Source of the DNA: Sphingobacterium populi
GTDB taxonomy: Bacteria; Bacteroidota; Bacteroidia; Sphingobacteriales; Sphingobacteriaceae
Direction of reading: 5' to 3'
Assembly (NCBI RefSeq): GCF_001586775.1
Contig: NZ_LQXS01000001.1
Span: forward strand, 1,054,001 to 1,118,000
Length of the DNA: 64,000 nt
In this document: piece after piece, positions 1-9,123 of the stretch
Layout of the letters: each line of letters begins with the position of its first letter
Numbering within the stretch: the stretch's first letter is position 1
Notes under the pieces: model-generated
Told to the model about the DNA's origin: nothing
Database searches by the model: none
The model's input: the letters and a program-made list of their open reading frames with translations, nothing else
Translations under genes and position numbers: made by a program

Positions 1-348
1 GTCTCTGAGTTGGATCTTCAACTTAATAGTGACAAAAGTCATGTAGAAAACTTGTTTAAATCTTTGGCGGCAACCAATAAACTCATCAAAGTAGCAGTAC
101 GCATCCAAACTGGAAATACAGTACAACAAACCACCAATGCGCAATATACGGAGCAAGAAAATATGTACAAATGGTTAGTGCAATCCTACATGGAGCATAT
201 ACCGAGAGAAAGAAGAGCAGGGATACTATTTACCAGCCCAACGGATGCTGCCAATCAGACAGTGGCATCTGGCCTTTGGACAAACAATGCTGGCTACCAA
301 CGCAAGCCGGCCTACCGCGGCGTATTGGAAGCATTACAAAACCAATAA
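1..348 (+). CDS. GH10 endo-1,4-beta-xylanase, C-terminal part (5' end outside window)
   Basis: The frame is open from base 1 and reads VSELDLQL..., the typical GH10 strand in which the Glu of (T/S)ELD is the catalytic nucleophile; here that Glu is codon 7-9. The last residues, GLWTNNAGYQRKPAYRGVLEAL, match the usual GH10 ending (a Trp-containing loop followed by RKPAY.G.L). The acid/base Glu and the signal peptide would lie upstream of the window. As a GH10 enzyme it should cut the beta-1,4-xylan backbone. It is transcribed away from the minus-strand xylan locus and is followed by a strong hairpin, so it is probably the last gene of its transcript. A start inside the visible part (TTG at 10) is not credible because it would discard the barrel. 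Confidence 0.85.
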   Translation, partial: VSELDLQLNSDKSHVENLFKSLAATNKLIKVAVRIQTGNTVQQTTNAQYTEQENMYKWLVQSYMEHIPRERRAGILFTSPTDAANQTVASGLWTNNAGYQRKPAYRGVLEALQNQ

Positions 349-356
349 TCAAAAAT

Positions 357-406
357 AAAAGATCAAGAAAGGGAAATATTTTTATATTTCCCTTTCTTGA
401 TCTTTT
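357..406. terminator. Long perfect hairpin terminator, probably bidirectional
   Basis: Bases 357-379 and 384-406 form a perfect 23-bp stem around a TTTT loop, with A-rich sequence on the 5' side and TTTT at the end of the 3' arm. It starts 9 bases after the GH10 stop and ends 25 bases before the next start, so it should separate GH10 from the CE6-type gene. Confidence 0.8.
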
Positions 407-430
407 AAATATAACATTAAATCTAACGCT

Positions 431-1288
431 ATGATATGCTCTCCAATTAAACATAAGCTAGGCCTCCTATTTGCAGGCATTATCGGCATCTGCACTGCGC
501 AAGCTCAGGATCCAAATTTTCATATTTACCTCTGCTTTGGCCAATCTAATATGGAAGGACACGGGAAGTTTGAAGCGCAAGATACCGTGACAAACGCTCG
601 CGTATTTTCCTTACAAGCTGTGGATTGTCCAGATCTTGAGCGAGCGCAAGGCAAATGGTATCTGGCTCAATCGCCCATCACACGATGCCATACGGGATTA
701 ACACCGGCAGATTATTTTGGAAAAACTTTAGCACAAAATTCATCTGATGAGGTACGTATCGGAATTATTAATGTTGCTGTGGGCGGATGCCGGATCGAAC
801 TATTTGATCGTGACAGCACTACTACCTACGTAAAAACAGCGCCCGACTGGATGAAAAGTGCCCTATCTGCCTATGGTAACGATCCTTATGAACACATGAT
901 CTCTTTGGCAAAAATCGCTCAAGAATCTGGGGTGATAAAAGGTATATTATTACATCAAGGCGAATCCAATACCGGCGATCTGCACTGGCCGCGCAAAGTA
1001 AAACGAATCTATGACAACATTATAAATGACCTCCATTTGAGCTCTTCAGAAACTCCGCTTCTAGCTGGCGAACTCTTAACTGAAGAATTTGGCGGAAAAT
1101 GCGCGTCCATGAATGCCATTATCCAAACATTGCCGACGGTATTACCTGAAGCTATCGTCGTGAGTTCGGCGCAGTGTGAAGGCACTACAGATGGTTTGCA
1201 CTTTAGTCCCGCTGGCTATCGGCAGCTTGGTACGCAGTACGCAAAGGCATTGATGCACCATCGTGCTCGCTTTGAAAAGCAAAATTAA
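431..1288 (+). CDS. Secreted CE6-type (DUF303/SGNH) acetyl esterase
   Basis: This 285-residue protein begins with a signal peptide (hydrophobic residues 9-21, cut after AQA near 25). The SGNH nucleophile block CFGQSNMEG puts the Ser at about residue 39. HQGESNTGD is the mid-protein block, and DGLHFSPAGY near the end supplies the Asp/His pair (about D254 and H257). This is the carbohydrate esterase family 6 / sialate O-acetylesterase-like fold, and in a xylan locus acetylxylan de-esterification is the likely role (inference from neighbours). It lies on the opposite strand to the main locus, between two long hairpins, so it is probably monocistronic. The start ATG is directly followed by the signal peptide and no alternative fits better. 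Confidence 0.8.
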   Translation: MICSPIKHKLGLLFAGIIGICTAQAQDPNFHIYLCFGQSNMEGHGKFEAQDTVTNARVFSLQAVDCPDLERAQGKWYLAQSPITRCHTGLTPADYFGKTLAQNSSDEVRIGIINVAVGGCRIELFDRDSTTTYVKTAPDWMKSALSAYGNDPYEHMISLAKIAQESGVIKGILLHQGESNTGDLHWPRKVKRIYDNIINDLHLSSSETPLLAGELLTEEFGGKCASMNAIIQTLPTVLPEAIVVSSAQCEGTTDGLHFSPAGYRQLGTQYAKALMHHRARFEKQN

Positions 1289-1348
1289 CGGTGGACTTCC
1301 ATTCTGGAATTTGAACTACTAGAAACTTGTAATCGATCTATCATTACG

Positions 1349-1398
1349 CACACAAAAAGAGCCTAGTCCGTATATGCAGACTAGGCTCTTTTTGTGTG
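1349..1398. terminator. Hairpin terminator after the CE6-type esterase
   Basis: A 20-bp stem pairs 1349-1368 with 1379-1398 around a 10-base loop. The 3' arm holds a T5 run and the 5' arm a matching A5 run. It sits 60 bases after the esterase stop and before the convergent susD gene. Confidence 0.75.
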
Positions 1399-1509
1399 TA
1401 ATTTCATTTTCTGTACTCGCCCTTCATTAATCAACTGAACAATAATTGTAAGAAGCAGCTGCCATCTATGCAGGGCGGGCATTCATCCTAAAGAAAAGAA
1501 TGAAGTACA

Positions 1510-1538
1510 ACCATTGCCCTTTTAAAAAAGGCAATGGT
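1510..1538 (-). terminator. Hairpin just after the susD stop
   Basis: The 9-bp arms 1510-1518 and 1530-1538 pair exactly around a loop rich in T and A, 8 bases downstream of the susD stop. The T tract is in the loop rather than after the stem, so it may end or stabilise the susCD message instead of being a textbook terminator. Confidence 0.45.
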
Positions 1539-1545
1539 CATTACA

Positions 1546-3495
1546 TTAATCATATCCCGGATTTTGGTACGTGCCACGGTCTCCCTCCATAGCATCCAAC
1601 TGTCCCAAAGGAATTGGCCTCAAGTAATGAAAATTTTGTATATTTCGCTGAAAAGTAATAGGCGTTCTATCTCCTAAGTTGGGGCCGCAGATTACATAAC
1701 TAGATGCAATGTCGGTCCAAGTCTGAGTACGAACCAGATCGTGCCACCGGTATCCTTCACCGAAGTATTCTCGAGAACGCTCTGCTAAGATATATTCAAC
1801 CGTAATATCTGCCGGAGTAGCTGCAATCATAGCCGCACTATTGTCTTCCACTTTTTCGGTGTTGCCATTATTGTCCCAGCGCCATACGCCTGCACGCGCT
1901 CTGATCACATTAACCAATTCTCGTGCGGAGAAACCTGCTTTTATAGATGCACCTTTTACGGCGGCCTCAGCCGCCACCAAGTACAATTCCGAGAACTTTG
2001 CCGCAGCAAATGGTCGAGTACTACCCGCATTAGGTTCACCTAAGCCACCGCCACTGTCTGTACGGTAAGGTCCAAGTTTCCAAAGACCAGGATATATTCG
2101 CCGACTAATTCCATTGGGCGCAACGACAAAGTCTGCACGATTTGGAAGTACGCCGGCACCTACATTACTACTGGTTGGTGACGCATAGTTAATTGTTTCC
2201 GAAGGTTCTTCATCCAAAAACGTAAGAATGGCATCGCCCGGGTTTACAGGCAGGAAGTTCGCATTGTATAGCTGGCCTTGTATACCTGCTTTATTCCAAT
2301 TGCCTCGGTATACGCTGGTAAATGTACCGTCGTATCTAGAATCGTTGGTTTTATCCGCAAATGTATTGGTAATAGCGCCGATGGTTGGTGCCATCCTTAC
2401 CCACGGTCGTCCCAATGCTTGTGCCGCTTCGCGCTGCACAGATGCTACAGGCGCCCAAGCCGAACTGGAAGAACTGCTTCGAATCTCGGTGTAGTTCCAT
2501 GTGAGCATCCAGCCTGCAAAATTGTCGGGAGCACCACCGCTACCAAACGTCAGACTGCCACCATTGTAAAACTCGCTAGACTCCGTATGATCTGCAAAAA
2601 GTAATAACTCGTTATTACGATCATTAGTAGCGACATGCACGTCATAAAAAGTTGGTTGTAATGCGAATGGTCCCGGATTTTCAATGCCTTGTACCGCAAT
2701 GTCGTAAGCCTGCTGGAAATACCACTGTGCATCATGCCCATCTGGATCTACACGATCAGCAGCGGGATAGGTCGGAATGTTTTTAGGATTTTGTAACCAC
2801 CATGCGTAGGTGAGATAAGCTTTGGCCAAGTAAAGGCGAGCTAATGTTTTGGTGACACCGCCGATAACCCGACCACTTTCTGGCAGGTTTTCTACCGCGT
2901 GCAAAAGATCGGGAAATATCGCCTTCGTATACACCTCAGGCACCGTATTACGTACAGAGGTACGCGTGGTACTTGTATTGAATACTAACTCCCCTGCTCC
3001 CAAATCCAGTGGCACACCACCAAAAGTTTGTACGAGCAAGAAATAATCAAAAGCCCGAAAAAATCTGGCTTCGCCAATATGTGCTTCTGTAATGCCATCG
3101 ACATTCTGCGCAAATTCCAGAATTCCATTAGCCGTATTGATATTGCTGAAACATACGCCCCATATAGCATCAGCTCTGCTATTTTCGGCATTCATCACTG
3201 CTCGACCACTTAGATCCATCACTAAGAAATTTTGATCGGCTTGTTGTGCATAGGTTACTTCGTCTGTACCGGTTAGTACAGAGTTATACCAATAAGCTTG
3301 ACCATAAATCCAACGCAAATGAGCGTACATGGATGTCAGTCCACCCATAATACCGCGTTCGGTTTCAAAAAAACCAGGTTCATATATACTGCGCGGCTGT
3401 TCTTCCAAAATCTTGGAGCAGGATGCTACGGTAGCCAGAATAGCCAGTGCGCTTATCTTGATGTATTTTGATATCTTTTTCATAAGGATTTTCAT
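1546..3495 (-). CDS. SusD/RagB-family glycan-binding outer-membrane lipoprotein
   Basis: The 649-residue product opens with a lipoprotein signal whose lipobox ends ATVASC (Cys 26, or Cys 22 if translation starts at the second Met, 3483). Family blocks include RFFRAFDYFLLVQTFGGVPL near residue 145 and the C-terminal HYLRPIPLGQLDA followed by QNPGYD. SusD proteins sit on the cell surface as the lid of a SusC channel and capture oligosaccharides, here presumably xylo-oligosaccharides (inferred from the enzymes). The annotated ATG overlaps the susC stop by one base (TAATG), so the pair is translationally coupled. At about 650 residues it is at the long end for the family. No SusE/SusF-like gene follows; the locus ends here. 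Confidence 0.93.
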   Translation of the reverse strand: MKILMKKISKYIKISALAILATVASCSKILEEQPRSIYEPGFFETERGIMGGLTSMYAHLRWIYGQAYWYNSVLTGTDEVTYAQQADQNFLVMDLSGRAVMNAENSRADAIWGVCFSNINTANGILEFAQNVDGITEAHIGEARFFRAFDYFLLVQTFGGVPLDLGAGELVFNTSTTRTSVRNTVPEVYTKAIFPDLLHAVENLPESGRVIGGVTKTLARLYLAKAYLTYAWWLQNPKNIPTYPAADRVDPDGHDAQWYFQQAYDIAVQGIENPGPFALQPTFYDVHVATNDRNNELLLFADHTESSEFYNGGSLTFGSGGAPDNFAGWMLTWNYTEIRSSSSSSAWAPVASVQREAAQALGRPWVRMAPTIGAITNTFADKTNDSRYDGTFTSVYRGNWNKAGIQGQLYNANFLPVNPGDAILTFLDEEPSETINYASPTSSNVGAGVLPNRADFVVAPNGISRRIYPGLWKLGPYRTDSGGGLGEPNAGSTRPFAAAKFSELYLVAAEAAVKGASIKAGFSARELVNVIRARAGVWRWDNNGNTEKVEDNSAAMIAATPADITVEYILAERSREYFGEGYRWHDLVRTQTWTDIASSYVICGPNLGDRTPITFQRNIQNFHYLRPIPLGQLDAMEGDRGTYQNPGYD

Positions 3496-6400
3496 TAAAA
3501 AGTCAGATTGACGCCGAATAAAAAGGAGCGGGTAGCCGGAGCATTCGTCCCGATCGTCAACAGGCGACTTTGGTGCGCCGCCACGGCTGTATTTTCATCA
3601 GCATAGGAGTTCGTTTCTGGATCCATACCTGTAGCGCGATGGAATGGCGAGAAAAACACAAAAGGATTTTGTACCATCATGTACATACGCAGACGATTGA
3701 TTCCCATATTTTGGAAAAATGGCGAATCATTGAAGTTATACCCCAACGTCATGGTTCTAATTTTGAGATAGGAAGCGTCAAAATATCCTAATGAGTTCGC
3801 ATATTTTGGGTTGTCACCGCTCATGATACCGCCTGGTTTTGGATATCTAGCGTCTGTATTTTCTGGTGTCCAATAATCGATCTTCACGTTATTGCTACGA
3901 CCAGACATGAGGTTGAGGTACCCGGAACCGGAATGAAGGGTGCTAATTAATACACCACCTTGCTGAAACATACCGACCATACTGAAATCAAGGTTTTTGT
4001 AAGCCAAACGCGTATTAAAACCACCCATGAAATTGGTCTGCATATCGATAATTCTACGATCATCTGGACCAATTGGACGTGTAGGTACACCATTCTCATC
4101 AAACTCACCATTATAATGCACTTTGATCATTCCAACGTTTCCACCTGGTTCCAATATATCTAGATGAGGGTCGCCCTCCTGCCACAGGCCGTTGTATTCA
4201 TAGTCGAAGATTACATCGATTGGATGACCAACAAACCACCAGTTGTTCTCATTTCTGGTTTGTCCAGAAGCTAGTTCCGTTAATTTATTGCGGTTACGGT
4301 AAAGGTTAAGTCCGGCTTCCCATGTCCATCCGTTTTTGTTATCCAAAATGATCCCATTTAAAGCAAATTCTACCCCTTTATTCTGCGTTCTCCCCACATT
4401 CGCGGTATAACTTTCGACACCAGAAGATCCAGGCATTCTCAAATTCAGCAGCAAATCATGTGTGTAGGTTTCATAATATTCTGCTGTACCGGATAGGCGG
4501 TTATTGAATAATGAAAAGTCAAGACCCAGATTATAAGTTTGCGAATATTCCCAGCCCAATTGCGGATTAGGAAGTTGCGAAACGAAATAACCGACATCAT
4601 AATTATCCGAACCGAAGTTGTACGGTCGTGTAGACAACCTACCTAACGTCGCATAAGGATTAATGGCTTGATTAGACGTTTGTCCATAACCCACGCGAAG
4701 CTTTAGCATATCGATATAGGAAACATTGTCCATAAAAGATTCGCGACCGATATTCCAACCTGCTGAGATAGCCGGATAGGTATGCCATTTTTTACCTCTG
4801 GCCAAACGGGAAGAGCCATCAGACCGCATCGTCACACTCAACATATATTTATCATCGTACGAGTACATCGCTCGTCCCATGTACGATAACAAACCCCATT
4901 TCTCATAAACCTGACCATCTGGATTCACGATGATTTCACCTAAAGCATGGCCAATGTTATAAAATTGGAAGGCCGATGCCGGAATATCTCTACCAGACAT
5001 TTCCGAGCGTACAAACTGGTTTTCCTCTGCCGAATACAAAGCCGTTAAGTTTAGATTATGCTTCGATCCAAATGTCTTATCATAAGTCAGCAAGTTCTCA
5101 ATAACATAATGGTAAATGTGTGAATTGTTGATTCCTGCGGTAGATGGTGATGTCGGGTTGATGTTATTGATACCTTCTCCAGTAAACCAACCGCCATTGT
5201 TTTGCCGGTAATCCAAACCTAGATTGGCGCGGTACTTCAGACCTTCAACGCCTGGAATAGCGATTTCTCCAAATAGGGCGTTATAAGTTGCAAAGGCGCG
5301 TGTTTCGTTCAGCCATTGATCGCTAAGGTCTTCAATAATGGAGCGTGTGGATACCCAGTTTTCATTGAGTGGCATCTGAATAGTACGCTTAAATGTACCA
5401 TCTGGATTGTATGGATTGGCAATTGGTGAATTGCTCAACACACCAAGGCCAACATGTTGGCCTCTGGTGACATTGTAATTGGTATTGGTATTGATACCGA
5501 CACGAATATAATCTCCTATGCGCTGATCTACCGATCCGCGTAACGAAATCCGGTCGTATCCCTGCAGCGGTAATACGCCTTGATCGGTATAATAGCCGGC
5601 ACCAAAATTATAGGCACCTTTTTCTGTCCCTCCGGATACACCTAAATCCTGACTCACAATGTATCCTGTGCGGTACATCAAGTCCTGCCAATCCGTATCA
5701 ACATCGTCTGATTCGTCGACCCCATTATTAGGAAACATGCCGGCTACCCTGCGCAGTTCCACGAATTCGGGACCGTTCATCATCGGATATTTCGAAAAAA
5801 TGGTTTGAAACCCTTGGAAACTATTGTAAGAGATCCGAGCGGGTTGTCCTAATGTTCCTGTATTGGTCGTTACGAGCATGACACCATTGGCACCTCTAGA
5901 TCCATAAATCGCGGTTGCAGAAGCATCTTTTAAGACATCAATACTCTTAATATCGTTGGGATTGATGTCTCCGATAGATCCCGTGAATGGAATTCCATCC
6001 AGTACGATCAATGGATCATTGCTGGCGTTGAGTGAGCGCGTACCACGAATACGAATTTGAGTAGTAGCACCTGGTCGTGACGATGTTTGTGACATTTGTA
6101 CACCAGGCAGTCGTCCCTGTAAGGCTTGCGTGATGTTTGCTGAAGGTACATCGCGCATTGCTTCACCTCCAATAGAGGATACCGAGCCGGTAACGGCTTC
6201 TCGACGTTGCGTACCATATCCTACGACTACGACTTCGTCTACAGCGATATTATCATCGGTGAACACGACGTTAATGGGTTGGTTGAGCGAAGTGACTACC
6301 GCAGTTTGGCGCGATAAACCAACGTTCACAAACTCGAGCGTATCGCCCACCGAGGCAGCTATACTATAGCGGCCATTCGCAGAAGACAATGCACTGGTGG

Positions 6401-6593
6401 ACGAGCCTTTGACATTGACTGTAACATCGGGTAATGCTTGTCCACTCCTAGAAGTCACTGTTCCGCTAACTGTGCTCTGGGCAAATACTGCTGCGCTCAT
6501 AAGTACAAAGCAGATGGACAAGCTCATTTTTGTATCGGGCCAACAACATAGTGTGAGTACCCTATACATAAAGGTCTGTAATTTGTTCATCAT
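3495..6593 (-). CDS. SusC/RagA-family TonB-dependent outer-membrane transporter
   Basis: The 1032-residue protein has a signal region ending at about residue 39 (AAVFAQ). A carboxypeptidase-regulatory-like beta-sandwich follows (about 41-110, VSGTVTSRSGQALPDVTVNVKG). The conserved DEVVVVGYG segment lies at 119-127, then the plug (QALQGRLPGVQ, IRIRGTRSLNASNDPLIVLDG) and a long beta-barrel ending in an aromatic residue (VNLTF). It imports oligosaccharides across the outer membrane with TonB energy, together with the SusD partner. Two consecutive ATGs occur at the start; the first is used here. Unlike many such loci, susCD is at the 3' end of the gene string. The 78-bp AT-rich gap upstream could hold a promoter, but I see no clean TAnnTTTG element there. 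Confidence 0.95.
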   Translation of the reverse strand: MMNKLQTFMYRVLTLCCWPDTKMSLSICFVLMSAAVFAQSTVSGTVTSRSGQALPDVTVNVKGSSTSALSSANGRYSIAASVGDTLEFVNVGLSRQTAVVTSLNQPINVVFTDDNIAVDEVVVVGYGTQRREAVTGSVSSIGGEAMRDVPSANITQALQGRLPGVQMSQTSSRPGATTQIRIRGTRSLNASNDPLIVLDGIPFTGSIGDINPNDIKSIDVLKDASATAIYGSRGANGVMLVTTNTGTLGQPARISYNSFQGFQTIFSKYPMMNGPEFVELRRVAGMFPNNGVDESDDVDTDWQDLMYRTGYIVSQDLGVSGGTEKGAYNFGAGYYTDQGVLPLQGYDRISLRGSVDQRIGDYIRVGINTNTNYNVTRGQHVGLGVLSNSPIANPYNPDGTFKRTIQMPLNENWVSTRSIIEDLSDQWLNETRAFATYNALFGEIAIPGVEGLKYRANLGLDYRQNNGGWFTGEGINNINPTSPSTAGINNSHIYHYVIENLLTYDKTFGSKHNLNLTALYSAEENQFVRSEMSGRDIPASAFQFYNIGHALGEIIVNPDGQVYEKWGLLSYMGRAMYSYDDKYMLSVTMRSDGSSRLARGKKWHTYPAISAGWNIGRESFMDNVSYIDMLKLRVGYGQTSNQAINPYATLGRLSTRPYNFGSDNYDVGYFVSQLPNPQLGWEYSQTYNLGLDFSLFNNRLSGTAEYYETYTHDLLLNLRMPGSSGVESYTANVGRTQNKGVEFALNGIILDNKNGWTWEAGLNLYRNRNKLTELASGQTRNENNWWFVGHPIDVIFDYEYNGLWQEGDPHLDILEPGGNVGMIKVHYNGEFDENGVPTRPIGPDDRRIIDMQTNFMGGFNTRLAYKNLDFSMVGMFQQGGVLISTLHSGSGYLNLMSGRSNNVKIDYWTPENTDARYPKPGGIMSGDNPKYANSLGYFDASYLKIRTMTLGYNFNDSPFFQNMGINRLRMYMMVQNPFVFFSPFHRATGMDPETNSYADENTAVAAHQSRLLTIGTNAPATRSFLFGVNLTF

Positions 6594-6671
6594 GTATAAA
6601 TAAAGGTTTATATATTATTAATTAGTAAATTGATTATTAGATTGTTATATAATTTAGTTAACAGTTTATGT

Positions 6672-9098
6672 TTATGTCTTTTGTAGATACTCGTTGGCCT
6701 GCGGAATACTTTGGTCGTCGGTATCCTTATTGCGAATGAGTCGGATCTTAAAGATCTTTGGTACTTTTTGGTCATCTTTAGCGTTGACTTGTACCTTCAG
6801 GTTTTGCGTATCAGGAAGAAGTTCTTCGGGAATCACATATTTTTGCTCGAAGAATCTACTTTGATTCCACTTACCACCAACATCTTCGGTAGTCAGCAGC
6901 TGATCGTTAAGAAAAATATCGATCATTTTTCCGTCGGACTCGTAGCCCCAGTAGGTGATCACTAAAGCCAAGTCTTTTTGATGATCAGCCGTCAGCTCCA
7001 CCGATAACGATCCTCCCTGCGCTGTTTCCCGATAGGATTGCCCCATATGAATTCCACGGTTTGCTTTCACGCCATGAAATTTGTGATCCACTTCTGGTTG
7101 TTGCTCACCTAACTTGACTACATCTAATGTCAATTGATCTAAAAGCAATGCTTGTGCTTCTTCTGCTTGTTTGCGCTGCTGTAGCGAGTCGAGGCCTGCT
7201 GAAGTCGTATGCAACCAGTACATCATGTATCGCGTATCATGTATCGAGAAAAAAGGTTTGATACGCAATCCGCGAAAGCGCGTGTCTATAAAGTTGGCAG
7301 GAATAGCCACTTCGCCCGATTCTTCCGCGAAGGATTCGTTGGCATTAAGCGACTTCAGCAACTCCTCGCGATCTCCTACCAAAATCGGAGTATCAAAGAT
7401 CGATACTAATGGTCCATGCGCGATGTGTGCCCAACGATGATCATCCGCTTTCAAACCTGTCAGATCATCGTGATCCAGTGCTGCTCCCATTAATATCGGA
7501 CCTTTAAAAAGAGAAATATACTCGGGATGGCCCATTAGTTCCTCAATACGGTACTGCATAGGAAAAAGTATTTCTACAACATCTCCTGATTTCCAAGTTC
7601 GGTCAATCGTCACATAGGTACCCGGCTGCGCATCGTGCCTATATTCCTGCCCTCCTACCATAAGTCGAAATGCTCCGACTGGCACCCAACTTGGATAGCG
7701 TATTTTGAGTCCAAATTTTTGAGGTACATCCATCTCCAAATGAATTTTGCTCTCGCCCGTTTTAGGAAATTTGGTTTCTTGTGTTACTTGAATTCCTTTT
7801 TCTTTCCAATTGAGTGCTGATGCCACAAAAAGGTTAACATACAACGAATCGTCGACGTGGGTATAAATCAATTCACCGTACTTACCATGATTTTCCATTC
7901 CTGTTCCTACACAGCACCACATCGCACTGTTTACTTGCGAATACACGCGGTAATGTGCAGGCCGAGCCGATGTAAAGTAAACGTAACCACCATGTTGTGG
8001 ATGCTGTGTGGATAAGATATGGTTGTACATAGCACGCTCGTAAAAATCCATTAATTCGGCATTTGGTTGCTCGCGAAATAGACCGGCAGTAAGCTTCATC
8101 ATGTTGTTGGTATTGCATGATTCAGGGCCTTCTCGATCTTCCATATAGCTCAGAAAATCTTGTTTGGAGGGAAAATGCTCACGCCGACTATTACCACCTA
8201 AAGAAAGGGATCGATTGCTGACGACTGTATGCCAAAAAAATTCCGAAGCCTTGCGAAATGTACTATCGTGCGTTAGTTCAGAAATACGCTGATAACCCAC
8301 TGCCTTAGGCACTTGGGTATTGGCGTGCATATTATCCAAATTATCAACTCCTATAGCCATACTGTCCAAAATCTCTCGATGAGAAAAGCGACGTGCAGCA
8401 GCTAAATACTTGGGTTCATTCGTCATGGCGAACGCATCTGCAAGCACTTCGTTCATGCCGCCAAATTCATTATTTAGCATGGATTCCATTTGCCGATCAT
8501 CCAGATTGTTGGTGATCTGAATAGCCCAATCACAAAATTCCAAAAACATGGTTTTTGCTAGATCATTATCGGTGTACAACCAAGCATCACGCAGCCCAGC
8601 AAACGTCTTGTGTAGATTGTACCATGGTACCCAATAATCCCAGATTATCCCTACATTACCTGCTTTGATTTCCGGCCACAAATTGGCCCCATTGGGTACA
8701 CCGCCCACGTATCCATCACCATGTGCCAATTGGCAGCGTCTCATTTCTTCCACGATATACTGTATCCGATCGTACAAACGCTGATCTCCTGATGAGGCAT
8801 AGTGCATTGCCAATCCGGAAAGATAATGCCCTCCGATATGTCCATCTAGTCCTATCCAATTCGAAAAGCTTGGTGCTTTTGGTTCCAAACCTGCTTCTTT
8901 GAGATACGGTGCTAAGAGCCGATCGACATCATAAGCCAAGAGTGTTTCGACGTTCAGATTCATAGCATGACGAAATGGCCCTTCCGCAATTTGTACATCT
9001 GCCAAGGAAAAAGTATGAGGGTACAGCTTTTCCTGCGCGCAGATAGATGATACGCAAAGCGGTAAAACAAGGGGCAGTAATAGACGTTTAATACGCAT
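6672..9098 (-). CDS. GH127/GH146-type beta-L-arabinofuranosidase
   Basis: This 808-residue secreted protein (signal peptide 1-21, SSICAQ) carries the DUF1680 fold. LDGHIGGHYLSGLAMHYA lies near residue 84 and GGNSRREHF places a Glu at about 307, which fits the acid/base. The zinc-thiolate site known from HypBA1 is present: Glu326 and Cys328 (PESCNTNN) and Cys395-Cys396 (MWCCVGTG), the first of the pair being the expected Cys nucleophile. After the (alpha/alpha)6 barrel come beta-sandwich domains of the DUF4986/DUF6805 kind. The family removes beta-linked L-arabinofuranose; the exact linkage here is inferred. It is 25 bases downstream of the GH43 lipoprotein gene and upstream of susC. GH146 rather than GH127 is possible, given the Bacteroidetes source and the extra C-terminal domains. 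Confidence 0.88.
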   Translation of the reverse strand: MRIKRLLLPLVLPLCVSSICAQEKLYPHTFSLADVQIAEGPFRHAMNLNVETLLAYDVDRLLAPYLKEAGLEPKAPSFSNWIGLDGHIGGHYLSGLAMHYASSGDQRLYDRIQYIVEEMRRCQLAHGDGYVGGVPNGANLWPEIKAGNVGIIWDYWVPWYNLHKTFAGLRDAWLYTDNDLAKTMFLEFCDWAIQITNNLDDRQMESMLNNEFGGMNEVLADAFAMTNEPKYLAAARRFSHREILDSMAIGVDNLDNMHANTQVPKAVGYQRISELTHDSTFRKASEFFWHTVVSNRSLSLGGNSRREHFPSKQDFLSYMEDREGPESCNTNNMMKLTAGLFREQPNAELMDFYERAMYNHILSTQHPQHGGYVYFTSARPAHYRVYSQVNSAMWCCVGTGMENHGKYGELIYTHVDDSLYVNLFVASALNWKEKGIQVTQETKFPKTGESKIHLEMDVPQKFGLKIRYPSWVPVGAFRLMVGGQEYRHDAQPGTYVTIDRTWKSGDVVEILFPMQYRIEELMGHPEYISLFKGPILMGAALDHDDLTGLKADDHRWAHIAHGPLVSIFDTPILVGDREELLKSLNANESFAEESGEVAIPANFIDTRFRGLRIKPFFSIHDTRYMMYWLHTTSAGLDSLQQRKQAEEAQALLLDQLTLDVVKLGEQQPEVDHKFHGVKANRGIHMGQSYRETAQGGSLSVELTADHQKDLALVITYWGYESDGKMIDIFLNDQLLTTEDVGGKWNQSRFFEQKYVIPEELLPDTQNLKVQVNAKDDQKVPKIFKIRLIRNKDTDDQSIPQANEYLQKT

Positions 9099-9123
9099 AA
9101 TGTAACTCGATTTATTGGTAGAA

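Noticed and set aside
6594..6671. Promoter directly upstream of susC
   Set aside because: The gap is AT-rich, but I could not find a TAnnTTTG element with a suitable -33 partner, so it was not listed as a feature.
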